DNA from: Ministeria vibrans ATCC 50519
Lineage: Eukaryota > Opisthokonta > Filasterea
Reading direction: 5' to 3'
DNA: 64,000 nt
Assembly: GCA_943704425.1 (NCBI GenBank)
Contig: CALSCP010002399.1
Location: 19,082-83,081 of the forward strand
The translations under genes and the position numbers were made by a program. The notes below the pieces were generated by a model. It had not been told where the DNA came from. It made no database searches and saw only the letters and a program-made list of their open reading frames with translations. Positions 54,821 to 64,000 of the stretch are shown in pieces. Every line of letters starts with the position of its first letter. The first letter of the stretch is position 1.

Positions 54821-57703
54821 CCAACGTCAGTCAACAAGTACACTTGATACTCCCGAGCTCCTGGTCGAGGGTGAAGTGCCGCGCAAATCAAGCGACACGA
54901 GTAGTAATGTGGGTGCTGGGGAGGACAAGCACTTTGGAGGCTTTTCTCGTTTGAGTCGTCGTATCAAGCGAGGCGTGTCGCGCACCGCTATGCAAATGCA
55001 GTTTGAGATGGCGCTCAACGTCGAGGCAGTCTTCAGCGATGTGAACGCCGAGCCGCCACGCGATGCGGTCGTTGTGGCGCACAATTTGCTGGATCGCATG
55101 CGTCGCATTGTCGCCGTGTGCTCGCGCGAGCCTGAAGACGAGACAATATGCCATCAGGAGTCGGTCGATGACACCGCCGTACAGGGCGATGGAAGCGACA
55201 TGACATTGCAAGCCACGAGTGCTACTTCCACTCTGGACCTTCCCTCAAGCGCCACCATGTCGGTGAGTGGCGCCTCTTCGTCGGGTGGCGCGTCATCGTC
55301 GACGTCCACGTCGCGCAGTCCGAGCCTCAAGCATCGCGCCTTTAGCAAGTTCAAGGATGGCGTCAAGGCCATTTTGCCGCTTGCCTCGGAGGATCGCAGC
55401 GACGCCGGTAGTACTCTGATGGGTGGTGACGCGCCCGGCACCGACATGGTCGAGCCACTCTTTAACGAGCGCGTTCTCGAGCCGCTTGATGCCATCGTAC
55501 ACTCCACGCCCACGTCGCCCGGCGCGCCGCATCACCAGCCGTCTACCTCCGAGAGTGCCCTCTCATCCAAGGCATCCAGCTCCAATGTAACCGGCATCCT
55601 CACGGAAGTCTCCATGACGTCGGCGGGTCATGCGGGCCATGCGAACCTCATTACGTACTGGGACGAAGTAGCTAATCACCTGGACTTTCGCGAAATCATG
55701 CTGGGCCTTACGGAACTTCAAGCGATCGACCTGTCCGCCATGTCGCTCAAGCAACAGCTCACCTTCTGGCTCAACATCCACAATCTGCTCTCGCTGCACG
55801 GATGTGTGCTGTTGGGCGGTCCGCCTTCATCGTCGTCCAATCGCAAGCGGTTCCTCGAGGCGTTCATCTACAACATTGGTGGTCACGCTCTCTCGCTCAC
55901 CGACATTTACACGGGCATTCTGCGCGGCAACGACCATCACTACTTTCAGGCGAGCGACGCGCGCCTCGCCCTCGTGCCGGCCGCGTGTGACATTCGCGTG
56001 CACTTTGCCATCTCGTACGCGACCGAGTCCACCTCGCCCATTGTGTTGTACGTCGTGGACACGGTTGGCGACCAGCTCACGGGCGTAACCATTGAGTATT
56101 TGCGCAGCCACATTCACGCCGAGGGCCGCCATGTGACGCTGCCGCACATCTTTGACGAGTACCGCAATGACTTTGGGCCGTCGTGGCCGCGCGACATTTT
56201 TGCCTTTCTCAGTCGCTTCCTGCCCTCGGTGGGTGCCCATCGCCTGTGTAAGGCGGCGTGCACGGGACGTCTCGACGTGCGCTACACTCCCAAGTCGTGG
56301 CGACCGCGTCGCGGCAACCTCTTTGCACAGGTGTCGCCGACGCTGCTCAGTGCGCGCAAGAGTGAGATTCTTGATCGCTCGTGCCTCGACGAGATTGTCG
56401 CACGGTGGCGCCTCAAAGTTGAGGCACGACGACGCAAGAAGAGCGCAGCGGAGCGCGCCGACTCCGTCGGTGAGATTGGAGTGCTCAACCAGGAGAGCGA
56501 GTGGCATGCTACGCCCCGCTCGGCCTCCGTGGTCGCCGAGAGCCTCTTGCGCACCTGCATGACGCTGTGCCGTGCCTACCTCTACGACTGGGGCTCCATT
56601 TCGGCGAGTCCCGAGTTTGTCTCGTTTCTCTACGAACTCTCCGAGCTCAACTACGTCTTTCTCAAGGAGCAGGAGCGCGAGACGTACATTGCCTTCTGGC
56701 TCAACGTCTACCATCTGCTGGTGCTGCACCTGCTCATTATGAACCGCCCCTTCCGCGATCTCAATCCCGTCGACAAGCATCGCGCATTGCGTGTCTACAA
56801 GTACAAGTAAGCCATGATATACAATCTTCTAGCTGACGTGTCCTTTATTGCCCTATCATTTTATAATATTACTTATTTTTATTATTAATAATAATTATTA
56901 ACAATTATTAATCTTTTGACTTAATTCACTTGTATAGCATTGAGGGATGCGGATACACCCTGTACGACATCTACCATGGAGTGTTGCTGTCGAACCGAAT
57001 TGACAAGGTGCTGAAGCGGGCGGATGCGCGTCGGCTATACACGCTGAACTCGAGTGCGGGCGACGATCCACGGCCCGTCATGGTCGCTTCGCACTTGTGC
57101 CACGGCGACGCCGCCATGCAAGTGTTTGTGGCCGATGCAGCGACCATCGACGAGCAGCTGGACAGCGCAATGGCGGCGCATTTGCAGCGCAATGTGGCGC
57201 GTGAGTCGCCGACGATGCTGTCGCGCGACAGCAGTGGTGCCAGTGTGATGGCGCTCAAGGTGCGCCTGCCGCGCTCAGCTGAGGTGGCTTATCTGGCGTT
57301 TTTCCTGCATGAAGACGCCCACGAGTCGCATGGGCCCGAGAGCGCACGCAACCCGACCAGGAGCGCGCCCGAGTCGAGTGTGGACATTCTCAATCGACAG
57401 CTGATGGAGAAGAAGAACAAGAAGTCGTTTTTCTCCAAAATGACAAGTACCATGACGAAGCGTCTGATGAGTCAGGGTGCCGTGGCCGAGCAGGAGCGCA
57501 AGGCGGACTTTATGGAGTACATCAGCAAGTATTTGCCTCCCGAGTGGTAAGAAAAGAGCACAGTCAAAATAAGTATGAGAGTGTGTTTATTTATAAATCA
57601 TAATGTGTCTGTCAGGAACGCTTCCTTGCGCGATCCGCAGTCGGGCGACATCACAACCAACATTCGCTTTCGTGACCAAAACTGGAACGTTGAATTATTG
57701 TAA
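53143..57703 (+). CDS. RasGAP-domain protein with two DUF547 domains
   Basis: Exons 53143-53190, 53283-53385, 53457-53692, 53769-56806, 56938-57546 and 57616-57703 give 1373 residues. Residues about 50-270 form a RasGAP domain: FLEAVFEREVMDSRRVRNVL, RGTSLPCKILSTF, HKIIDHF and ISNFFFNAFICPLLVCP (the FLRFICPA helix). A Ser/Thr-rich linker with a poly-Gln tract of about 35 residues follows. DUF547 copy 1 lies at about 780-920 (QLTFWLNIHNLLSLHGCVL; YNIGGHALSLTDIYTGILRG). Copy 2 lies at about 1100-1240 (IAFWLNVYHLLVLHLLIMN; YNIEGCGYTLYDIYHGVLLS), with the intron falling inside it. The RasGAP arginine finger usually sits in the xLFRxN loop, here VLRGTS, so an Arg is available. It would down-regulate a Ras-like GTPase; DUF547 function is unknown. 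Confidence 0.86.
54728..54835 (+). repeat. (CAA)n trinucleotide repeat encoding poly-Gln/His
   Basis: About 35 CAA codons with a few CAC interruptions lie in frame within the RasGAP/DUF547 gene. The frame is maintained. Confidence 0.9.
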
Positions 57704-58015
57704 AAATAATATTAATAAGAAAATAAATTAATAGAGAATAATAGAAGTAATGGGTTACATTCTGCTTCTTAATAATTATTATTATTTTATCTACATCTTA
57801 TTAACATTATCTACTTATTACTATTACTATAGTCTATAATAATAATTATGGACTATGGTTGATTTTAGTGACTTTTTGATGGGTCATGCATTGTCACGAT
57901 CAGTTTCACAGCTTTGAGAATCTCACAAAACTAATAAAAACAATTTTTAATCATTTTTTTTACGTTCTTTCTTTTAATCTTTGTCTTCTCAATACTCACA
58001 ACTCTCTCTCTCTCA
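57704..58015. other. AT-rich intergenic region
   Basis: 312 bp of AT-rich DNA (ATT and TAA tracts) between two plus-strand genes. No gene is seen; the CT-rich tract at 58000-58013 leads into the next start codon. Confidence 0.5.
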
Positions 58016-60461
58016 ATGAGCTCTGCATCACCCTCGACCAAGGTATAGTTTGATGGTGTTGTCGGCGCTGCTCGTCTTTTGCTTGTGCGCGCGCTCTGTC
58101 ATTTTTGATGACACATTTAATGCTTGTCAACAATGAATCATCGGCACAGCCTACGCTATTCTGCACGACTGACACACGCGCTTGCTCACCCACACACCCT
58201 TAGACGTCATCTGCCTCTGAGGCAACGCCTGCCCCCGCGCCAAGTGCCGTTGCGGCTGTTCCAGCAAATGTCGTCATTTCCGACGTTTTCGCTGCTCGCC
58301 GTGCCCAAGCGTACGCTGCTGCTCTGGCTGCCGAGGAACGCGAACCTGTGCCATACGCCTCCAAGCCTGTTCTCGAAGCGTTCACGGCGACGCTGCGCAG
58401 CGACGCCGAGGCTGTGGCGCCACTCGACCAAAACCGCACAGCGGTTCGCCCCACAATGCGCCTTCGCCAGGGCAATGCCGTTGACCTTGCGGCTCGTGAG
58501 CGTGCCTACCAGTCGTATCAGGCATTTTTGGCGACCGACGAGGCGGCGGCGTCGACTGTTGCTCACCAACCGAGCGCCAAAGTGTCGCTCGACGCTTTTC
58601 GTGCCAAACTCGTGAGCGGTGCGCCCCGTGCGCAACCCGTGTCGCAGGAGCACCTCAACAAGAAGACGAAGGAGGGCGAGCAATCGACTTCCAGTGCGGC
58701 CACAATTCGTCTTCAAGTGCACCAGTCGCGTTCGACGACCACTCGTCCCATGATGCGCATTGTGCAGGTGCCGGAACCCACCCAGGCGTACAAGGCGCGT
58801 CGTGAGCAGGCGCGTGTCATGATGGAGCGCCACTTGGCCGACAACGCGCCCGAGCCCGTCTGGAAGCCGACGCCCAAGCCTGTGCTGGACGCCTTCCGCG
58901 CCCAGCTTGTCTCCGGTGCACCTCGCGTTGCCCCTGTGCCCCAGAAACAGCAGGTGAAGACAACGGTGCGTCCCACTATGCGCATTGTGCAGGCGCCCGA
59001 GCCTACCGAGGCGCAAAAGGCTCGTCGTGAGCAGGCGCGTGCCATGATGGAGCGCCACTTGGCCGACAACGTGCCCGAGCCCGTCTGGAAGCCGACGCCC
59101 AAGCCTGTGCTGGACGCCTTCCGCGCCCAGCTTGTCTCTGGTGCGCCACGTGTGCGTCCTGTCATGCAGAAACTGCTCAACCAGCGTGTGACGTGCCTTC
59201 CCATTCGTCCCGTCCCCGCGCAGCTCAAAGAGGAACTGTCGCGTCGCGCTTCGCGTCACGCCCACCCAATGGTGTCCGACAAGAAGAACACTGCCTCTAC
59301 CGTGCACAATGCTCGTGCACTGCTGACCACGACGACCACTACGTCCAACTCCAACTGCATTCGCAATCGTCCTATGATGCACATTGTGCAGGCGCCCGAG
59401 CCCACCGAGGCGCAAAAGGCTCGTCGTGAGCAGGCGCGCGCAGTCACTGAAGGCATCATGAATAACTACGACGCGCCTCTCCACGCACAGCTTTCGTCGT
59501 CGTCGTCGAGCAAGCCTGTGCTGGACGCCTTCCGTGCCCAGCTTATCTCGGGTGCGCCTCGTGTGCGTCCTGTGCCGCAGAAACAACAGGAGAAGACAAG
59601 TGTGCGTCCCACGATGCACATTGTGCAGGCGCCCGAGCCTACCGAGGCACAAAAGGCCCGTCGTGAGCAGGCACGTGCCGTGATGGAGCGCCACTTGGCC
59701 GACAACGCGCCCGAGCCCGTCTGGAAGCCGACGCCCAAGCCTGTTCTGGACGCCTTCCGCGCCCAGCTCGTCTCTGGTGCACCTCGCGTGCGTCCTGTGT
59801 CGCAGGCGAACCAAACGGAGCGCCAGCGTGCCACTGTGCCTCGCATGCGCATCCGTCCAGCCCCCCAGCAGCTGAAAGAAGAATTGGCGCGTCGTGAAGC
59901 GCGTCGTGCGGTTGCGCAGGCGGGAATGGAGGCATTTCTGGCCGCCGACGACGCCGAGTACGCGCACCTGCACGCGCCCACGCCCAAGCCTGTCCTCGAC
60001 GCCTTTCGCGCCCAGCTCATCTCCGGTGCCCCTTACGTCGCTCCTGTGGCTCAGTCTCACGTGAATAAGGAGAAGAACAGCGGATCGACACCCGTTCGTC
60101 CGGCTGCGCACCATCTGAAGGCTGAGGTGGCGCGTCGTGCGTCGCGTCGTGCCGAGGCGTACGCTGCCATGCAGGCACACTACGATACGCAGGCGCCCGC
60201 GGAGACTGCCAATGTGTCGACACCCAAGACGTCCCTCGATGCCTTTCGTGCCACTCTCATCAGCGGTGCTCCGCGTGTCAAGCCAGGTATGTCTCATAGG
60301 GAACTTGACATACTTATGTTGATTAATCGTGTTCGTTTTTACTCATAGTGCCTCAGACGTCGCATCACGAGCGTCGCTACACCGGTCTTACGTCGGAGGC
60401 CCAGCAGCAGATTGAACTTGAGTCTCATATCCGCCAGCTGGAGCGTCTCAATTGCCTCTAA
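58016..60461 (+). CDS. Unrecognised protein of eight diverged repeats (DAFRAxLxSGAP)
   Basis: Exons 58016-58042, 58204-60286 and 60349-60461 give 740 residues. A short Ala/Pro-rich start leads into repeats of about 60-110 residues. Each is built around KPVLDAFRAQLVSGAPRVRP, which occurs eight times (copy 1 degenerate, KPVLEAFTATLRSDAEAV). Most units add RPTMRIVQAPEPTEAQKARR and a Met/Glu-rich helix (REQARAMMERHLADN) with PEPVWKPTPKP. Central copies are nearly identical at DNA level, so duplication or conversion is recent. The C-terminus has a coiled segment (SEAQQQIELESHIRQLERL). High Ala, Arg, Pro and Gln and the regular helix-loop units suggest a structural or scaffolding role. No known family is recognised. 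Confidence 0.8.
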
Positions 60462-60789
60462 GAAACGAAGAGAGTAGTGAACGAGCGCGGGAGTGTGGAT
60501 AGGAGTCGTTCTTTGTGGTGTGTGGAGTGAATAAAAACAAGCGGCGTGCCCTCGTTCCTCGACATTCCTTTGTGATGGTATAAAAATGTGTGGTCGGTCG
60601 AGCTCATGGAACGCTGTTGGGACCTCGGCCCCACCAGGAGGCCCACATTCGACATGTGCTGTGCTCTCCTTCCTTATAAATGAGCACAACTCATAAGTTA
60701 TAAGTTATAACTCTTTAACTTATAAGTCTTATATCATTTTTTTTAAGTTTGCCTCGCATCTCTGTGTCTATTGGCGAAGTAGCGAGCGT
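60462..60789. other. Intergenic region with an imperfect inverted repeat
   Basis: No gene is seen. At about 60692-60738 the segment ataagttataagttataa is followed by ttaacttataagtcttat, an imperfect hairpin near the cytochrome b561 promoter. Confidence 0.4.
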
Positions 60790-62017
60790 ATGATGGGTCT
60801 CCAACACGTGCAAAAGCTCATGGTGTTCGGCGCCGTGGTGTGCTCGTTCACCGCCTTCTTCCTCATCACTGCCTGGTAAGCAGCGCGCATTCGCCCCGTC
60901 TCTTGTGCGGATACGCTCTTGTGCCTCTGATGGAAGGCCGCTTGCCTGGACCCAGGCATAGCCTGATTCAGTCACGAGAAGTTCCGATTCAAAAAAAAAA
61001 AAAAAAAAAAATCGCAAGCTTGTCATCGACAGGAAACTAACGAGTTGTATGACTTGCCGTTAGGATGAACGAATACGTGGGCGACGGACTGGTTTGGAAC
61101 GACGCAAACATCTTCAATTTCCACCCTTGTAAGGTAGATCGCTGCCTGTGTGGGGCTGGGGAGACAGCGGCAACGACGCTGTTGCGGCACTGCAGCGCAG
61201 CGCGTTTCCCTCTTTTGCTCCATCACACGCCGCATTGGGGCTTCCCATCCACGTCCAGTCTGGACGACACGCTGTGTGCTGACCTGTGGCGTATTCTCGT
61301 TTAGTCTTTATGGTGCTGGGATTTGTTGTGTGCGAAACCAACGCCATTGTGCTCCACTCATCACTCACCATTGCACGTCCCAAGCGCAAAATGATTCACT
61401 TCCTTCTGCACGTCTTCTCCATCACCTTTGCTACCATTGGTCTCTATGCCATCTTTGAGTCTCACAGAATCCAGCACAAGGCCAATGTGTACTCGCTGCA
61501 CTCCTGGTGAGTCTTCAAGATGTGTTTGCATTTTGCATTGCAATGCTCAGCAATTGTACTTTATACTTGCTCTTGTAGGATGGGTCTGATGACAGTGTTC
61601 TGCTGGTCTCTGCAGTTCATTTTTGGCTTTGCCGTGTACTTCTTTGGCTCGGATGCGTCCACCAAGAAACAGTACTCTGCGCTCCACATCAAGTGGGGAC
61701 TCTTTGTATTTGTCCTCGGGTGCGTTTCAGAGAGAGAAACATTGAGGGGAGGGAAGGAGAACCTCATTGACACTGATGTTTTTGTGCGTATGTGTGTAGT
61801 TGCATTGCTGCACTTTTGGGCATTCTTGAGTTTGCCACATTTAAGTAAGAAGATAAGGAAAAGGTGACCACAGTCTTAACATGGGTGTTTGTGTGTGTGT
61901 GCAGTTCTCTTCAGTCTGGAACAGTTCTGCACATTGCAAATGGGGCTGGAATTATGATTGCAATGACTCTCTTGTGTGTGGTACGAGAAAAAAAGAAAGA
62001 GAAAAAGAGCGTATATT

Positions 62018-62048
<31 letters not shown>

Positions 62049-62134
62049 TACAGATTTGGATTGTGACCAACTACGCACAAAACTTTGCGACGGGAAAGAA
62101 CGCAAGCGACTCGCTGATCCAGAACGAATATTAA
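60790..62134 (+). CDS. Cytochrome b561 (transmembrane ascorbate-dependent electron transporter)
   Basis: Exons 60790-60875, 61064-61128, 61305-61506, 61579-61719, 61800-61844, 61905-61980 and 62054-62134 give 231 residues, all in frame. Six transmembrane helices can be read. Conserved haem His occur in FNFHPFFMVLGFVVCETNAI, the IHFLLHVFSITFATIG helix, VYSLHSWMGLMTVF and ALHIKWGLFVF / VLHIANGAGIMI, and spacing matches the di-haem b561 core. These proteins pass electrons from cytosolic ascorbate across vesicle or plasma membranes to ferric iron or semi-dehydroascorbate. The start may instead be the second Met (MGLQHVQKL). The last intron contains T- and G-runs. It converges on the R3HDM4 gene, 48 bp between stops. 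Confidence 0.93.
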
Positions 62135-62182
62135 ATAATAGCATTGAGCAGCAACCAAGAATTACGATCGTATTGGGGTTTC

Positions 62183-62807
62183 TTATTGGGTACAGAGGAA
62201 TTGGGTGAGAGTGACAGGCGGAGGAGTGTAGTGTGGCGAGGAAATGAGCAAATGGAGCATATGGGAGTCGGAGGGAACGCAGTGGAGTCCATGGAACTGA
62301 CACACTGTCATCTGAGGCGTGAGGAGAGGTTGAGTGTGAGTTTGTATCCGTGCGCGCGTGTATGTGGGTCGTTCTTACTGCCATATCGCGGTCAAAGGCG
62401 TTTTCGACTGCCACAGTATGGACATAGTCTGCAGAGGACTCCATGCGCTCAATAAGGTCTGCCTCAAGTGCAATGAGTGGACCGGGGGGAAGGCGACGAC
62501 GCCGCAAAAACTACAGCATGTGTGTGCGTGCGTGTAGTGCAGTGTGGTGAGTGACGAAGAGAAGTGGGCTCTTCGGGGGAAAGAGGAAGAGGGCACTCTG
62601 TGCACTCCCACAACACATACACTGGTGCAAAGAGAAGAGAGAAAACTCTCTGTCTCTCTCAGAAAGAGAAATGCCTCTTTTGCGTTCCCATTGGGCATTG
62701 GAAGGAAGGGGCTCCAAAGGCGAAGAGAGAAATGGAGAACAAATCGTGCAGACGCAAGAAGAGGCTAAAGTATGCCTCGCGAATGGTTCACCAGCTGCGT
62801 GTTGCAA

Positions 62808-62842
<35 letters not shown>

Positions 62843-63702
62843 ACACACACATACATACACATACACATACATACACGCATACACACACACATACATACAT
62901 ACACACATAAATAGACAGACAAAGAAAGATGAGTCACACTTGGCTTACGCGTCGAGTGGACGGCTCAATGCGGAGGTAGCACTGTGTCGCTGTGAGCGGA
63001 ACCGACTGCGTTTCGCTCGTCATTGTCTCCCCATTTACTTCGACAAACCCGTCGCTGTCACTGTCGTCATTGTCACCAAGACACTTTTCGTGTTCTACAG
63101 ATGGACACGGTGAGAACAAAAGTAAATCAAAAAGGAACCCACTATTACCTGAGGTGTCTAGCATGCGATATTGCTCTTCCTCTGACATCTGAGAAAAGTC
63201 GAGCCATCGCTTCAGCTTGTCGAGGTTTGCCACGTCGAACAACGAGGAGAAGACAGAGAACTTCACTTCGCGCGCAGGGGTCTCGTCGAGCACGGGGTCG
63301 ACGTTGGGAGCGGCCTCCAGCAGCGAGATGACTAAAAATAACAACAACAAAGCAAATGACGGACAGAAAAAGGGGGGAAAAGGGGGTGTCGTTTGGCCAA
63401 GGAAGGCGTACGGTTGGCAAAGCGTTGTCTTCGGCGAGAGAACTCGCGGCCAGCCAGGAAGCCAATCTCCTGGCGGCGGTCGCGCGAGGCGGCGCGTCGT
63501 TGCGATCGGCGGGAGGGCCGCGGAGACGCAAGGGCGGCGTGGGCGCGCGGGGATACGTGCTCGAGGGTGTCGCTGGCACTGTACGTGGCTGGGCAGGAAG
63601 AGTAGCAGAGTTGGGTTGTGAGAGAGAGTGAATTTCGCAATAACGGTCGATCACATTCCATAAAAGAGACGCAATACACATACTGGTGGTCAGGGTCGCC
63701 AT
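62183..63702 (-). CDS. R3HDM4: R3HDM4-like protein (C19orf22 family)
   Basis: Exons (minus strand) 63702-63684, 63588-63412, 63331-63149, 63094-62949, 62510-62379 and 62311-62183 give 261 residues. The order of blocks is that of human R3HDM4 as I recall it: an Arg/Ser-rich region (RRSQRRAASRDRRQEIGFLA), LISLLEAAPN, VFSSLFDVANLDKLKRWLDF with SEEEQYRMLD, an acidic linker, and the R3H-like end RLPPGPLIALEADLIERMES, ADYVHTVAVENAFDRDMAMT, VCQFHGLHC. R3H folds bind single-stranded nucleic acid; this family's role is largely unknown. The 438-bp intron between exons 4 and 5 contains a long AC microsatellite. The first exon is only 19 bp, which makes the start less certain. Confidence 0.72.
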
Positions 63703-63949
63703 GGTAGATTGGTGGACTGGTGAAGGTGGTGAATTCGAAGGGTACAGGTTGAAGAGAGAGAGGACAGAGCCAGTTGAAGGAAAATAAATATTAAAATATT
63801 GTATAATAATTATAATAAACATTCTCCTAATTACATTATTGTATGAGATACATATTAATAATAATAAAATATTAATAAATTAATGGTAACTCGTTATTGC
63901 GGAACACCGAGACTCAGCCTCACTCAGGTCTTGCGAGTGACAGGACTCG
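63703..63949. other. AT-rich upstream region of R3HDM4
   Basis: AT-rich up to 63890 and then GC-richer. No gene is seen; ACTCA/GAGT-type words are frequent before the tandem repeat. Confidence 0.4.
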
Positions 63950-64000
63950 TGACTCACTCTTGACTCACTCTTGACTCACTCTTGACTCACTCTTGACTCA
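63950..64000 (+). repeat. 11-bp tandem repeat (TGACTCACTCT), continuing past the window
   Basis: Four perfect units and a partial fifth. Each carries TGACTCA, the AP-1/Gcn4 bZIP site. The repeat runs off the window end, so its length is unknown. Confidence 0.9.

Noticed and set aside
55827-56780. 317-residue minus-strand frame opposite DUF547
   Set aside because: Shadow of GC-rich third positions; no family signature.
58207-60297. A 696-residue open frame on the minus strand
   Set aside because: It is the antisense shadow of the eight-repeat protein. The plus frame has splice-consistent ends and regular repeats; the minus frame is low-complexity Arg/His-rich.
58348-60300. A CRISPR-like pattern of repeated DNA
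   Set aside because: Repeats are coding, of variable spacing and diverged, in a eukaryotic exon. No cas genes.

Overview
This window is nuclear DNA from a unicellular eukaryote. Its protein-coding exons are GC-rich and split by many short introns (about 50-250 bp, GT-AG). Intergenic DNA is AT-rich and full of microsatellites, and genes lie on both strands with very short spacers. No ribosomal RNA, tRNA, CRISPR or bacterial operon signal is visible. The gene content (multi-MRH receptor, STAM, ATG4, a PB1-C1-AGC kinase, R3HDM4, a D-type cyclin, HRQ1, DUF547) points to an opisthokont-related or amoebozoan protist. I cannot fix the lineage from the sequence alone.

Layout. 1-5.4 kb: a mannose-6-phosphate-receptor-like protein (cut by the window edge), PDE6D, mitochondrial glutaryl-CoA dehydrogenase and a small ARM-like gene. 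5.4-17 kb: complex I 75-kDa subunit NDUFS1, a D-type cyclin, a single-pass membrane protein with a filamin repeat, and an ELO fatty-acid elongase. 17-21.4 kb: a 1368-residue intronless protein with a signal peptide, a GBP/atlastin-like GTPase domain, a glycine-rich domain and a coiled-coil tail. 22-29.8 kb: a dual-specificity phosphatase, a coiled-coil protein, ESCRT-0 STAM, a secreted esterase and proteasome alpha-4. 29.9-41 kb: GDT1/TMEM165, a TLD protein, the CTLH E3 subunit MAEA, an atypical-PKC-like kinase, the 39-residue OST4, a SLC35A4-microprotein-like protein and a DUF4442 protein. 41-50.4 kb: ATG4, the HRQ1/MrfA helicase and a putative Golgi glycosyltransferase. 50.4-53.05 kb: a DNA transposon with 27-bp terminal inverted repeats and one DUF7869-like transposase gene. 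53.1-64 kb: a RasGAP protein with two DUF547 domains, a protein built of eight diverged repeats, a cytochrome b561 and an R3HDM4 homologue.

The genes do not form one pathway. They are mostly single housekeeping and signalling genes, often in divergent pairs sharing 120-340 bp. Points of biological interest are the apparently secreted GBP-like GTPase, the TIR transposon next to a glycosyltransferase gene whose 3' end runs into a microsatellite, the PB1-C1-C1 kinase, the unrecognised repeat protein and the stand-alone SLC35A4-microprotein homologue. Exon coordinates were built by hand from reading frame, splice signals and family similarity. Where the frame closes across every junction I call the model well supported. 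Family names rest on recalled motifs, not on a database search.
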